Counted from the stretch's first letter, positions 15,773 to 25,567 are shown. The stretch: 64,000 bases of DNA from an uncultured delta proteobacterium (GCA_903911145.1 CAIWCD010000031.1:114495-178494); one strand, 5' to 3'. Made by a program: numbers and translations. Notes: generated by a model from the letters alone, not told the origin.

Positions 15773-18700
15773 GTGCCGCGCGAAGTCGAATCACATGACC
15801 TGAATGTTGCGCCGCAGGCGAGGGCGGAGGCAGAGCCTCTCGGCGCGTACGACTCACTCCCGGTTGCGGTGGTTACCGTCGACGGCGAGCGCCGCGTTCT
15901 CGTGGTCAATCGCGCTGCCGAGCGACTACTCGGATGGTCCAAGGTCGAACTGCGCGGGCAGTCCCTCGATCTCCTGCTCGTTGCTCATCAGAATGGCGAG
16001 CGTGCACCGCTCGCCCTCGTCAACGGCAATGGGCAATCGACTGCCGAGGGCGCGCCGCCGTTGCTTGCGATCGGCCTGCGCAAAGACGGAAGCCGGTTTG
16101 CCGCCGAGGTCGAGTGCGCGCGCGAGACAGCAGACGGAGCGCCGACGTTCACGCTGGTGCTGCGCGATCTCTCCGCAGAGCGCGTGCAGGAGGTCTCCGG
16201 CTCAAGGCGAGAAGAGTTTCTCGCTGGAGCGCTTGAGGTCGCGCAGGTCGGTGGCTGGGATTGGGACGTGCAGACCGACCAGATCGATCTCTCGCTCGCG
16301 TTCCATCGCCTGCACGGCCGCAGGCCCACCCGCGGGCCGCAGTCGCTGTCGCTGCTCATCAGTTATTACCATCCCGATGATCGTGCGCGGCTCGCGGCCC
16401 GCATAGAGAAGAGCATGCTGCGCGGCAGCGGCGCTGAATCGGGGGATTATCGCGCGCTGCTGTTTAATGGCTCGACCCGCACGCACCGGATCTCCTGGAA
16501 GGTCTCCTTCGATACGGCGGGAGCCCCCGCGCGCGTGATTGGAACCTGCCAGGATGTCTCGACCCGCAATGAAGTTGAAGAGCGGCTGCGGCGCAGTGAG
16601 AGCGATCTGAACGACGCGCAGCGCATGGCCGGGATGGGCAGCTTCGAGCGAGATCTGGTGGCCAACAAGGCGCGCTGGTCGGCGCCGCTCTATGAAATCT
16701 ACGGCGAGACGGCGGAGAGCTTCGACGCCGAGAGCCTCGAGCAGTACCAGCAGTTCGTGCATCCGGATGATCGGGAGCTGTTCTGGCAGTCGGTGCAGGG
16801 GCCGATGGCCGCGGGAGGCGGTCCATTTGACGGGAAGTATCGAATCATCCGCCGCGATGGAACGCAGCGGATGGTGCATGTCAGAGGCGTCATTCTCGGG
16901 GACGAGAACAAGCGGCCGATCTCCATGCGCGGGATTACGCAGGATATCACCGTGCAGGAAGAGCTCGCGGCGGAGCTGCGCAAGCGCGACCAGCAGCTCG
17001 AGATGGCCGAGTCGACGATTGAGAATGCCGTCGACGCAATCAACTTGATTCACTTCGACGGTCGCATTGCCAAGGCCAACCAGGCGGCCTGCAAAATGCT
17101 CGGATATACGCGCGACGAGCTGGTCGGGATGTCGATCTTCGATATCGATCCCGATTTCCCCACCACCGACTGGGCGGGGCAGTGGGTGGACGTTCGTATG
17201 CGCGGCTCCGTCACACTGGAGACCGCGATGCGCAGGAAGAGCGGCGAACTGGTGCCCGTGGAGTTGACGGTCAACCACCTCGTGTTTGAGGGCGTCGAAT
17301 ATATGGCGTCGGTCTTGCGCGATATCTCCGAGCGCCAGCGGATCCAGAGAGAGTTGCGCGCCAGCCATCGGCATTACCAGGACCTGTTTAATGACGCCCC
17401 GGAAGGGGTCGTGCGCACGCGCATTGATACCGGCATCATCATCGATGTGAACCCGGCTTTCGCGCGGATCGTTGGTTACGACTCACCGGAAGAGTTGCGC
17501 GGCAAGCGCGCGGAGGTTCTCTATGCGAGCGAGCGCGCTTCGATGATTGCGGGCGGCCGCGATGGTTTATTGGCTCCGGTCAACGCCATCTGGCGCAAAA
17601 AGAGCGGCGAGTTGATTACGGTGGAGATCTCAGGCCGCGAAATTCTCGATGAATCGGGCGTGCCGAATTTCTACCAGGGCTTTGTCCGCGACGTGACTGA
17701 CGCGCTGGCGCGGGCGGCGCGCGAGCGGTTGCTGCTTGAGCATAAGGAGCAGCTTGAGTTGGTGATTGAAGGAACGCGCCTGGGATTCTGGGATTGGAAT
17801 CCGATGACGGGCCATGTCGCGTTCAGCGATCGAATCGCCGAAATGCTCGGATATCGCCACGGCGAGCTTGCCTCACACATTGAAACCGCGCGCAATCTGA
17901 CCCATCCCGAGGATTATGAAATCGGGGCCGAGTTGATGCGGCTGCACCTTCGTGGCGACCGGCCGCACTTCGAGTTCGTCGAGCGGATGCGCCACAAGGA
18001 CGGGCGCTGGCTCTATATCCTCAACCGCGGGAAGGTCTTCGCGCGCGACGAGAACGGCCGGCCCACGCGCGTCTGTGGAACGCATACCGATATTACCACC
18101 GAGAAGGAGGCCGAGACTTCGGCCATCGAGGCGAATCGGGCGAAGACGCACTTTCTCGCCAATATGAGCCACGAGCTGCGCACTCCGCTCAATGCCGTGC
18201 TCGGCCTCTCCGAGGCGCTGCTTGACGGCACCTATCGGACGCAGCCTGATAAGCAGGAGCGCAGCCTGCAGATCATCCACGATAGCGGGCGGCATCTATT
18301 AAGCCTGATTAACGACGTGCTCGATATCGCCCGCATTGAAGCGGGTAAGGTCACCATAGAGCTCGAGGACGTCGAACTGCAGTCGCTCGTGCGCAAATGC
18401 ATCGCCTATGTCATCGAGATGGCGGGTGCCAAGAGGCAGCAGATCGTTGTCGAGCCGGGATGGGAGGCGCTGGTCGTGCGTGCCGATCGGCGCAAGCTCA
18501 AGCAGGTCATCATTAACCTAATGACCAACGCGATTAAGTACAGCCAGGAGGAGGCGACGATCCGGATTGGCGCGCACGCAATCGGGCCGGGGCGTGGCGG
18601 GGAGTTCTGGGTCGCTGACAATGGACCCGGGATTCCACTGGCCGATCGGCGGCGCATCTTCGAACCGTTCGTGCGCCTCGACGAGACCTTTGCCAAAGGG

Positions 18701-19291
18701 GTTCCGGGCACAGGTCTTGGCCTCGCGCTCGTCAAGCGCGTGATTGAACTGCATGGCGGGTCGGTGCGCGTCGAGGGGGACGTCGGCGACGGGACGCGCT
18801 TTGTCGTCGCGCTGCCGGGGAAGAAGGGCGAGAGCGGTCCAATCCTTTCCGCGCTGCCGGAGACCAGCGCGCGCGATGAGCGCTCGTCTCGCGTGCAGGC
18901 GGCTGGCCACTCTCCGCTGATTCTTCTCGCCGAGAACAACGAGGCGAATCTCTTCACCATCGGCGGATACCTCGAGGAGCATGGCTATCGCGTGCAGGCC
19001 GTTCGCGATGGCGTCGCGGCCGTCGCAGCCGCACTGGGCGAGGACGTGGCGCTCATCCTGATGGACGTCGAGCTGCCGGGCATGGACGGGCTCTCTGCAA
19101 TGAAGCTCATTCGCGCGGCCGAGCAGGGTGCGGCGCGGCCGATTCTTGCATTGACGGCACACTCGATGCCCGGCGATGAACAGCGCTGCCTGGCAGCGGG
19201 GGCGACGGCGTTCCGATCCAAACCGGTCGAGCTCAAGGCGCTCGCGGCGACGATCGGCGAACTTCTCGGGAGTGGGAAAAAGAATGACTGA
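15773..19291 (+). CDS. Hybrid histidine kinase with six PAS domains
   Basis: Cytosolic sensor kinase of 1172 aa with no transmembrane segment. Six PAS units can be read: about 22-140, 150-270, 280-400, 415-530, 535-655 and 660-780, several with PAC ends. The H-box NMSHELRTPLN places the phosphorylated His at residue 800; the ATPase has N box INLMTNAIKYS, G1 ADNGPGIP, F box FEPFVRLDE and G2 GTGLGLALV. A C-terminal receiver follows with acceptor Asp1098 in LILMDVELPG and Lys in SKPVEL. It starts at GTG. The next gene, a LuxR-type regulator, overlaps its stop by eight bases and is the probable partner. Signals sensed are unknown. Confidence 0.9.
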   Translation: MPREVESHDLNVAPQARAEAEPLGAYDSLPVAVVTVDGERRVLVVNRAAERLLGWSKVELRGQSLDLLLVAHQNGERAPLALVNGNGQSTAEGAPPLLAIGLRKDGSRFAAEVECARETADGAPTFTLVLRDLSAERVQEVSGSRREEFLAGALEVAQVGGWDWDVQTDQIDLSLAFHRLHGRRPTRGPQSLSLLISYYHPDDRARLAARIEKSMLRGSGAESGDYRALLFNGSTRTHRISWKVSFDTAGAPARVIGTCQDVSTRNEVEERLRRSESDLNDAQRMAGMGSFERDLVANKARWSAPLYEIYGETAESFDAESLEQYQQFVHPDDRELFWQSVQGPMAAGGGPFDGKYRIIRRDGTQRMVHVRGVILGDENKRPISMRGITQDITVQEELAAELRKRDQQLEMAESTIENAVDAINLIHFDGRIAKANQAACKMLGYTRDELVGMSIFDIDPDFPTTDWAGQWVDVRMRGSVTLETAMRRKSGELVPVELTVNHLVFEGVEYMASVLRDISERQRIQRELRASHRHYQDLFNDAPEGVVRTRIDTGIIIDVNPAFARIVGYDSPEELRGKRAEVLYASERASMIAGGRDGLLAPVNAIWRKKSGELITVEISGREILDESGVPNFYQGFVRDVTDALARAARERLLLEHKEQLELVIEGTRLGFWDWNPMTGHVAFSDRIAEMLGYRHGELASHIETARNLTHPEDYEIGAELMRLHLRGDRPHFEFVERMRHKDGRWLYILNRGKVFARDENGRPTRVCGTHTDITTEKEAETSAIEANRAKTHFLANMSHELRTPLNAVLGLSEALLDGTYRTQPDKQERSLQIIHDSGRHLLSLINDVLDIARIEAGKVTIELEDVELQSLVRKCIAYVIEMAGAKRQQIVVEPGWEALVVRADRRKLKQVIINLMTNAIKYSQEEATIRIGAHAIGPGRGGEFWVADNGPGIPLADRRRIFEPFVRLDETFAKGVPGTGLGLALVKRVIELHGGSVRVEGDVGDGTRFVVALPGKKGESGPILSALPETSARDERSSRVQAAGHSPLILLAENNEANLFTIGGYLEEHGYRVQAVRDGVAAVAAALGEDVALILMDVELPGMDGLSAMKLIRAAEQGAARPILALTAHSMPGDEQRCLAAGATAFRSKPVELKALAATIGELLGSGKKND

Positions 19292-19916
19292 ACGGTCAAT
19301 AATTCTCATCGTCGATGACGAGCAGAGCGCTCGCGCGACGGTCGAGGCGCTGCTGCAGACCGATCAGTACGTCCTCCTCTTCGCGTCCGGCGGTAGCGAG
19401 GCGCTCGCGCTCCTCGAGAAGCAGCACGTCGATCTGATCATCTCCGATGTGATGATGCCGCAGCTCGATGGGCTTGAGCTCTGCAGCAGGATCAAGGCGC
19501 ACCCGCAATGGCGCTTCATTCCGGTGATTCTGGTCACCGCGCTCGACGGGCAGGACGACATGGTGCGCGGCCTCGAGGCGGGCGCCGACGAGTTTCTCAG
19601 CAAGCCGATCGAGCGCATCGTTCTGCGCGCGCGTGTGCGGGCAATGCTGCGCGTGCGGGCTCACTACAACCAGCTGCGCACCAGCGCGGCGGACGTCGAT
19701 TCGTTGCTGCGCAACCGGCGCGAGCAGATCGTGGCGAGCGCGAAGCTGTCGGCCCGCGAGAGGGAAGTGCTCGACCTGCTGCTTTTCGGCCGCACGCACG
19801 AGGACATCGGGACCGCGCTGGGCATCACCGCGCGCACCTCGAAGTTCCACCAGGAGAATATTCTCCAGAAGCTCGGTGCGGAGTCGCGCATCGATCTCGC
19901 GCGCCTGTTCCTGTAG
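19284..19916 (+). CDS. Response regulator, receiver + LuxR-type HTH
   Basis: NarL/FixJ-like transcription regulator of 210 aa. The receiver has the acidic pair DDE at 11-13, acceptor Asp55 in LIISDVMMPQLDG, Thr in ILVTALDG and Lys in LSKPIE. The C-terminal HTH reads KLSAREREVLDLLLFGRTHEDIGTALGI, followed by a recognition helix region TARTSKFHQENILQKLG. It is translationally coupled to the hybrid kinase gene by an 8-base overlap, so phosphotransfer from that kinase is likely. Regulon unknown. Confidence 0.9.
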   Translation: MTERSIILIVDDEQSARATVEALLQTDQYVLLFASGGSEALALLEKQHVDLIISDVMMPQLDGLELCSRIKAHPQWRFIPVILVTALDGQDDMVRGLEAGADEFLSKPIERIVLRARVRAMLRVRAHYNQLRTSAADVDSLLRNRREQIVASAKLSAREREVLDLLLFGRTHEDIGTALGITARTSKFHQENILQKLGAESRIDLARLFL

Positions 19917-19940
19917 CCGCTCGAATCGTCGCAGCGCTGA

Positions 19941-20864
19941 TTACAGGAACGTCATCTCCTCCGCGTCGAGCTGCTGGACCTGATCGACCGACTGGAAGAT
20001 GGCCGGATCGATCCGCTCGAAGTAGAGCTCGATGAACAGATCGTCTCCGTTCGCGCCGGCGACGTCCGGCTTTCCCTCGAGAGTCGCGCCCAGGGTCAGC
20101 GAGGGAGTCGGCGTGCCGCGCCGGAAGGAGATCTGGTTGCCGCGCACGAAGGTCGGGACGCCGATGACGACCGACGTTCCCTTCTGCTCGATGAAGCTCT
20201 TGAGCCCGCCGGCAATCATGTTGCAGATCTCGCCCGCGAGATCCTCGAGCACGGCGATCGAGCCGGGCTCTTCTCCGAAGAGCGTTGTATACGCGCGCTG
20301 CAGCGTATCTTCCGTCGCGCTGACGAAGAGATGCCCCTCCATGTGCTGGGAGCCGACGAGCGGAATCATCGCGTTGAGCGGCAACAGCAGCGTCCGCCTC
20401 GTTTTGAGAAACGGCTCGTCGGAGACGCTGAAGCTGCCGAACGAGGAGAGCATCTCGCGCGCGATGTTCTGCAGCCCCTCGACGAGGACCGGAGGATAGA
20501 GCCCCTCGCGCAGCAACGTGTTCGCGTCCTGGTTGACCAGATCGACGGAGACCGTCCCGGTGATGATGCAGTCGGGACGCTGCGCGAAGAAGGTCGTTGG
20601 CGCCTGCGGATCCTGGCAGTAGATGATCGGAAGCTCGGGATGCTGGAGCTTGATGATCGAGACCAGACTCGCGCCCATCACGCCGAATTGCCTGCCGTTG
20701 ATGATCACCAGCGCGAGCCTGCGCTGGTTTTCGATGGTGTCGAGCAGCATCGTCGCTTCGGAGACCAGCAGGATCTGGTAGCCGGAATCTCCGAGCGACT
20801 GCTCGAGACTTCTGAGCGCCCCGTCGGGCTGGTCGACGAGGACGATCTGTTTGCGAATGATCAC
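19941..20864 (-). CDS. Pseudo-receiver fused to CheX-like domain
   Basis: Protein of 307 aa. Residues 1-115 have the receiver layout (QIVLVDQPDGALRSLEQSL, LPIIYCQDP) but the acceptor position reads ALVIINGRQFGVMG with Asn/Gly where Asp is expected, so it is unlikely to be phosphorylated. The C-terminal part holds MEGHLFVSATEDTLQRAYTTL and EDLAGEICNMIAGG, the E-x-x-N helix of CheX/CheC-type phosphatases that dephosphorylate response regulators. It starts at GTG 31 bases downstream of a CheA-like kinase gene that is now broken, so it may have lost its partner. Confidence 0.72.
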   Translation of the reverse strand: MIIRKQIVLVDQPDGALRSLEQSLGDSGYQILLVSEATMLLDTIENQRRLALVIINGRQFGVMGASLVSIIKLQHPELPIIYCQDPQAPTTFFAQRPDCIITGTVSVDLVNQDANTLLREGLYPPVLVEGLQNIAREMLSSFGSFSVSDEPFLKTRRTLLLPLNAMIPLVGSQHMEGHLFVSATEDTLQRAYTTLFGEEPGSIAVLEDLAGEICNMIAGGLKSFIEQKGTSVVIGVPTFVRGNQISFRRGTPTPSLTLGATLEGKPDVAGANGDDLFIELYFERIDPAIFQSVDQVQQLDAEEMTFL

Positions 20865-20895
20865 GCTGGCCCCGCCAGGTCTCTCTGCGCGGTGG

Positions 20896-22906
20896 CTAGT
20901 TCGGTGCCGAGGAGATGCCCGAAGGAGGACCGATCTGTGCCGGGCGGCGCACAGTCGTCTCCTCTTCTGCGAGCACCGAGGCTGGCCACGCGAACTGGAA
21001 GCGCGTGCCTCCCGGCTCGCTGAACACCTTGACCTTGCCGCCAGTCTCCGCGCACGAGGCACGCACGGCGCTCATGCCGACGCCGCGTCCGGAGATCTCG
21101 GTGGCTGCGTCTCGCGTGCTGATGCCGTCGGAGAAGATCGCTTCGACGAGATCGTCTTTGGTCGCGGAGGGCTGTCCTGCTGCAGCGGCCTTCTCGGCGA
21201 TCTTCTTCCAGTCGATGCCGCGGCCGTCGTCTTCGATCTCGACGATGAACTGGTCGCTGCGCACCATCGCGCGCAGCTGGATGCTGCCCGCGGCGCTCTT
21301 GCCTGCCGCCTTGCGCTCTTCGCTCGTCTCGAGGCCGTGGTCCACAGCGTTGCGCACGAGGTGGATGAAGTTGCTCCAGAAGTGCGTCAGGCTGTGCGCA
21401 GGCAGGCGGATGTTGTTGGCCTCGATGAGCACGTTGATATCGCCCTTGTTGAGCCGCTTGGCGAGACCCTTGGCCTGCTCGCCGATGCGCGCGAAGCGCT
21501 GCTTGGCCGGCTCGAGCGTCCAGCGGCGAACCCAGTTGGCGAGCTCGTCATAAGGCTGGTGTTTGACGATCGCCTCGAGCAGCGAGGACTGTTCGGTCGC
21601 GTCGATGCTGATCTGCTTTGAGGTCGTCGCCCGCGAAGAGCTGGCTGCGCTTGTCCTGCGCCGCTTGCCAGATCGCGGTGAGCTTGGTCGCGTCCGCAAT
21701 CGACATATCGGTCGCGCCTTCTTCGAAGTGATTCTCGATCTCCTGGCAGACCGCAACGACGCTCTGGATGCCGAAGATGCCGCAGTTGCCCTTGAGCGTA
21801 TGGACGTCGCGCTTGACGGTGACGAAATCCTTCACCGGACCCTTGGTCAGATCGTGCACGAGGCGATCGGCGTCGGCGAAGAAGTCGACCAGGCCGTTCT
21901 TGTCCTTGAGCAGCCACTGGAAGATGCCGACGAGTTCGCGCTGCTCGCCCTTCGACTTCTCCTGCTCGATCTCGGCGCTGATGTCCGAGACGACGATGAG
22001 CACGTTGAGCAGCGTCTCGCCGTCGAAGATCGGCTTGAAGACGAAGCGGAAGGTCTTGCCGCCCGACTCGATCGTCGTGGGGATCTGCTCGAGCGCCATG
22101 TCGATCGGCAGCACGTCGGAGGTGACGTTCTCCCAGAGCCACTGCACCGTCTCGCCGTACTTCGGCGCCATCGTCTGCAGATAGTCCCAGAGATGTTTTC
22201 CGGGCTGCCAGGGGCCGAACCACGAGAGCAGAATCGTCGAGTGCTCGGGCAGCAGGATTCCTTTGCGCGTGACGCTGAGGAAGCCCTGCTCGACGTTGTC
22301 CATGATCAGCTTGAGGTCGCGGTTGCGTCGCACGACCGCGGTCGACAGCAACAAGATGACGATCAGCGTGATGCCGATGCCGACTGCGGCGATCAAGATC
22401 GTCTTGACCACCATGCGCGTGACGGTGGCCTGCACCTTCGCGGTGGCCATGCCGACAGCGACGGTGCCGATCTCGCGCGTGCCCGGCTTCAGCGGATAGA
22501 GCGCGATGAGGACCTGATCCTGGCGGATGAGCTGCGGATCGCTCACTACGGTGAGCTGGCGCGAGACATCGTTTTTCACTTCGTCGCTGCCGCTGAACGC
22601 AGGGATCTTTCCGTCGGGCGTCATCACCGCGGAGAAGGCGAAGTCGGCGTCCTTGTCGATGTACGCGAGGCTGTGCTGCGCCGAGGCGGGATCGCCGAGC
22701 GCGATGTCAGGACCGACGACGTTGACCATCAGCGCGGCGAGCGAGCGGGCCTTCTCTTCGAGACCCGCGATCGCCGCCTGGCGCTCTGCAAAGATGGTGA
22801 AGACAGCCTGGCAGATCGCCGCCGCGAGCAGCGGCGAGAGACAGCCGAGCAGCAGTCTCGTACGCAGACTGATTCCACCAGTTGGCTATGCTTCCGTTCC
22901 GGCCAT
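20896..22906 (-). pseudogene. Broken CheA-like membrane histidine kinase
   Basis: Remnant or mis-assembled gene for a membrane-bound CheA-like kinase of about 670 aa. An ATG at 22906 with AGGTGA is followed after six codons by TAG (22886-22888), after which the frame reads through a signal-anchor helix, a sensor region, a second helix (ILIAAVGIGITLIVILLL), a PAS-like part, and an HPt domain (VKRDVHTLKGNCGIFG). At 21617-21619 an extra base in a TTT run (AAA on the coding strand) shifts the frame. The second part carries NFIHLVRNAVDHG, EIEDDGRGI and GRGVGMSAVR, the CheA ATPase boxes. Two lesions suggest a decayed gene; sequencing error at either site is possible, and initiation at a CTG (22867) cannot be excluded. 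Confidence 0.75.
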
Positions 22907-22986
22907 GAGCTTCACCTGTTCGCAATCGTGCAGTTGAAGCGAATGCTTCTAGCAGAGTCGCGCGAAAATGAGTGGCAACTCATCAT

Positions 22987-23100
22987 TTAATTGATATCGC
23001 CGTAGATGGAGACGGGGATGTCCGCGCGCGCAACCCCTGCACCGAGGAGGAATAGAGCAGCCAGCGAGAGCAGACGGGTCCGCGAATGCAACAATTTCAT
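22987..23100 (-). CDS. Short secreted peptide or truncated gene
   Basis: An ATG with GGAG about seven bases upstream opens a 37-aa frame: a textbook signal peptide (MKLLHSRTRLLSLAALFLLG, cut near ARA) followed by only DIPVSIYGDIN and TAA. Either a very short exported peptide or the 5' remnant of a longer gene whose body is lost. It stands directly upstream of the broken CheA-like gene on the same strand. Weak support because no downstream mature domain exists. Confidence 0.35.
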   Translation of the reverse strand: MKLLHSRTRLLSLAALFLLGAGVARADIPVSIYGDIN

Positions 23101-23486
23101 TATCCATCTCCGTGGGGACACAAGATGCTGAGGTTGTTCCTGGCAGACGGCGCCCTGTGCGACCGCGACATTCGCGGGGGAGCTGCACAAAGTCTGGGCT
23201 GGCCGTTTTGAGTCCAAGTGAATGACGACCGTATTCGTCCACTTCCGGATGCGAACCTGTCCAACACGACAGTCGAACCGTCGAGCGCAACTGCGGCGGG
23301 CTGCCGCACATCGAGGATCGGCACGGCTTCCCCCATGCTTTTGCGGGCCGATTGTTCCTCTGCAGAGAGAACGATGCCTCCTGAAAATCGGATGAATGAC
23401 GACCCTGTCGATTCAGACAGGTGGCGGCACGCGCTCGCGATGTCTGTTACTGAGGCGCAAAAAATCGATCGCAGGAGGGACGCACG
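23101..23486. other. 386-bp region without a convincing gene
   Basis: Holds the promoter area of the decarboxylase gene (TGCAGG-type leader, AGGAGGG a few bases before its ATG) and upstream sequence of the short secreted peptide. A minus-strand stretch near 23240-23310 reads VALDGSTVVLDRF and FTWTQNGQP, loosely like a PKD/Ig-domain strand, but lies in a frame with no start signal. I see no RNA gene here. Confidence 0.4.
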
Positions 23487-24818
23487 ATGACGACTGCGGA
23501 GCCGACGGGTACGGGATTTCCGGCGAAGGGCAGGGCGAAGGAGGCGGTGCTCGCGCAGCTCAACGAGCTGTCGCGGGGCGACGCCGACTGGCGCGGCGGC
23601 CATCTCTTTGGCTACGTCTATCATCCCGGAGACGAGACCTCGGAGCTCGTCGCTGAGGCGCACCGCATATTCGTGCACACGAATGCGCTCTCCGTCTCGG
23701 CGTTTCCCAGCCTGCGCAAGATGGAGAGCGACCTGCTCGCGATGACGGCCGACCTGCTGCACGGACCCGAGTGCGTCGGGTCGCTCACGTCGGGCGGCAC
23801 CGAGAGCATTCTCATGACGATGCTGGCGGCGCGCGAGTGGGGCATGCGCGAGGGGCGGCCCGCGCCGGTGGAAGTGATCGCGCCCATCTCGGCGCATCCC
23901 GCGTTCGACAAGGCGGCCCACTACCTCGGCATCAAGCTCGTGCGCACGCCTGTCGCGGCCGATCTGCGCGCGGACGTCGCGGCGATCCGTGCTGCGATCA
24001 CGCCGTCGACCGTGCTGCTCGTCGGCTCTGCGCCTGGCTTTCCGCACGGCGTAATCGATCCGATCGGTGAGATCGCGGCGCTCGCGCAGGAGAAGAATCT
24101 CCTCTGCCACGTCGATGCCTGCCTCGGCGGCTTCATGCTCCCGTTCGTCGAGAAGCTTGGGGAGCCCTTGCCTCTCTTCGATTTCCGCGTGCCGGGCGTG
24201 ACGTCGATGTCGGCCGATCTGCACAAGTATGGATATGCCGCCAAGGGTGTATCGGCGGTGCTCTATCGGACGCGCGAGTTGCGACGCGGCCAGTTCTTCG
24301 CGACGACTGAATGGCCGGGTGGCGTCTATGCCTCGCCGACTGCGGCGGGAGCCCGCGGTGGCGCGCCGATCGCGAGCGCGTGGGCGGCGATTCAATCGCT
24401 CGGGATGGAAGGATTCGTTTCGCTCGCGCGCGAGGCGATGGCTGCGACGAAGACCATCCAGGCGACGATCCGCGCCGAGACCGGGCTGCGTCTGCTCGGC
24501 GAGCCGGCGATGACCGTCTTTGCGTTCACGGCGGACGACGCGGATATCTTCGCGCTCGGCGACGCGCTCGATGCGCGCGGCTGGCATCTCGATCGGCAGC
24601 AGCATCCGCCTTCGCTGCACCTCTCGGTTTCGCCTCGCCACGCGGGCATCGCCGATGAGTTCGCCCTCGCGCTCAAGGCCGCGCACAAGGAGACGCAAGG
24701 TCTTCCGCCGCCCGACTCAGGCCTCGCCGCGCTCTACGGCATGATGGGCACCATCTCCGATCGCGACTCGCTCAAGGAGTTCGCGCTCAGCTTCCTCGAG
24801 TCGCAGGACGCGACGTGA
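23487..24818 (+). CDS. PLP-dependent decarboxylase / sphingosine-1-P-lyase family
   Basis: Fold-type I PLP enzyme of 443 aa in the group II decarboxylase family, branch of sphingosine-1-phosphate lyase. Seen: ELSRGDADWRGGHLFGYVYH, HTNALSVSAFPSLRKMES, GSLTSGGTESILMTMLAAR, PISAHPAFDKAAHYLGI, CHVDACLGGFMLPF and the PLP-Lys segment MSADLHKYGYAAKGVSAVLYR. Reaction: C-C bond cleavage or decarboxylation of an amino acid or phospho-amino alcohol; the substrate cannot be read. AGGAGGG lies near the ATG. It overlaps the TauE-like permease gene by four bases (GTGA), so it heads a three-gene operon. Confidence 0.85.
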   Translation: MTTAEPTGTGFPAKGRAKEAVLAQLNELSRGDADWRGGHLFGYVYHPGDETSELVAEAHRIFVHTNALSVSAFPSLRKMESDLLAMTADLLHGPECVGSLTSGGTESILMTMLAAREWGMREGRPAPVEVIAPISAHPAFDKAAHYLGIKLVRTPVAADLRADVAAIRAAITPSTVLLVGSAPGFPHGVIDPIGEIAALAQEKNLLCHVDACLGGFMLPFVEKLGEPLPLFDFRVPGVTSMSADLHKYGYAAKGVSAVLYRTRELRRGQFFATTEWPGGVYASPTAAGARGGAPIASAWAAIQSLGMEGFVSLAREAMAATKTIQATIRAETGLRLLGEPAMTVFAFTADDADIFALGDALDARGWHLDRQQHPPSLHLSVSPRHAGIADEFALALKAAHKETQGLPPPDSGLAALYGMMGTISDRDSLKEFALSFLESQDAT

Positions 24819-25567
24819 TCGCAGGGTCGGACCTCGCGCTGCTCGCGGCCATCATCTCGGTCGGCTTCATCGTTGAGTCGATGGTTGGATTCGGCTCGGC
24901 GATGATCTCACTCTCGCTCGCCGGCCTCTTCTGGCCGGTGCAGCGGATCATTCCGCTTCAAGTGTTAATTGGTATCCCCGTATCGGCATATCTCGCGATT
25001 CGTTACCGCCGGGAGATCGCGGTTCACTCATTAACCAGGGTCTATCTGCCGCTCGCGCTGCCCGGACTTGCGCTGGGTATTTTAATCGCCGGCGTGATTC
25101 CGCCTCTGGCGCTCGATCGGCTCTTCGGCGCACTGGTGCTCGTCTTCGCGGCGCTGCAGCTTGTGCGCATGGCGCAGGCCACCAGCGAGGCTCTCCCTCT
25201 TTCACCGCTCCCGCGCAGCCTCGCGCTCCTCGGCGCCGGAGTCATGCATGGTCTTTATGCCGTCGGCGGGCCGCTCATGGTGCTGGTCGCCAGCCGCGAG
25301 GGTTTCGATAAGGGCACGTTCCGGGCCACACTCAGTGCGCTCTGGCTGCTGCTCGGCGCAATCCTCGCCGTTCGGTTCGGGATCGCCGGCCGATATAGCG
25401 TGAGCGATCTGGGGATTGCCGCCTTGTTGCTCATCCCCGTCGCGCTCGCGACCCGCTTCGGCGACTGGTTGCATACCCGAGTCTCCGAGCGGCCGTTTCG
25501 CCTTGTCTCGATGGGCCTGTTGATTCTGGTTGCTGGAAAACTCAGCTTCAGCCGAGGAACACCTTGA
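24815..25567 (+). CDS. TauE/SafE family permease
   Basis: Inner-membrane protein of 250 aa with about eight hydrophobic segments and the TauE/SafE (sulfite exporter, DUF81) pattern: LLAAIISVGFIVESMVGFGSAMISL at the start, GLALGILIAGVIPP in the middle and the repeat half GAGVMHGLYAVGGPLMVL. Family members export sulfite or sulfo-acids, or transport organic anions. It starts at GTG within the stop of the decarboxylase gene and ends within the TTG start of the amidohydrolase gene (TTGA), so all three are co-translated. It probably moves the substrate or product of those enzymes. Confidence 0.83.
   Translation: MIAGSDLALLAAIISVGFIVESMVGFGSAMISLSLAGLFWPVQRIIPLQVLIGIPVSAYLAIRYRREIAVHSLTRVYLPLALPGLALGILIAGVIPPLALDRLFGALVLVFAALQLVRMAQATSEALPLSPLPRSLALLGAGVMHGLYAVGGPLMVLVASREGFDKGTFRATLSALWLLLGAILAVRFGIAGRYSVSDLGIAALLLIPVALATRFGDWLHTRVSERPFRLVSMGLLILVAGKLSFSRGTP

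Noticed and set aside
21601..21660. Programmed +1 frameshift in the CheA-like gene
   Set aside because: An AAA-G run allows slipping, but there is no stimulatory stop codon or structure that I can see, and an upstream TAG argues for gene decay or error.
23218..23490. A 90-codon plus-strand open frame before the decarboxylase
   Set aside because: No ribosome site, low-complexity Arg/Asp content, and it ends in the decarboxylase leader.
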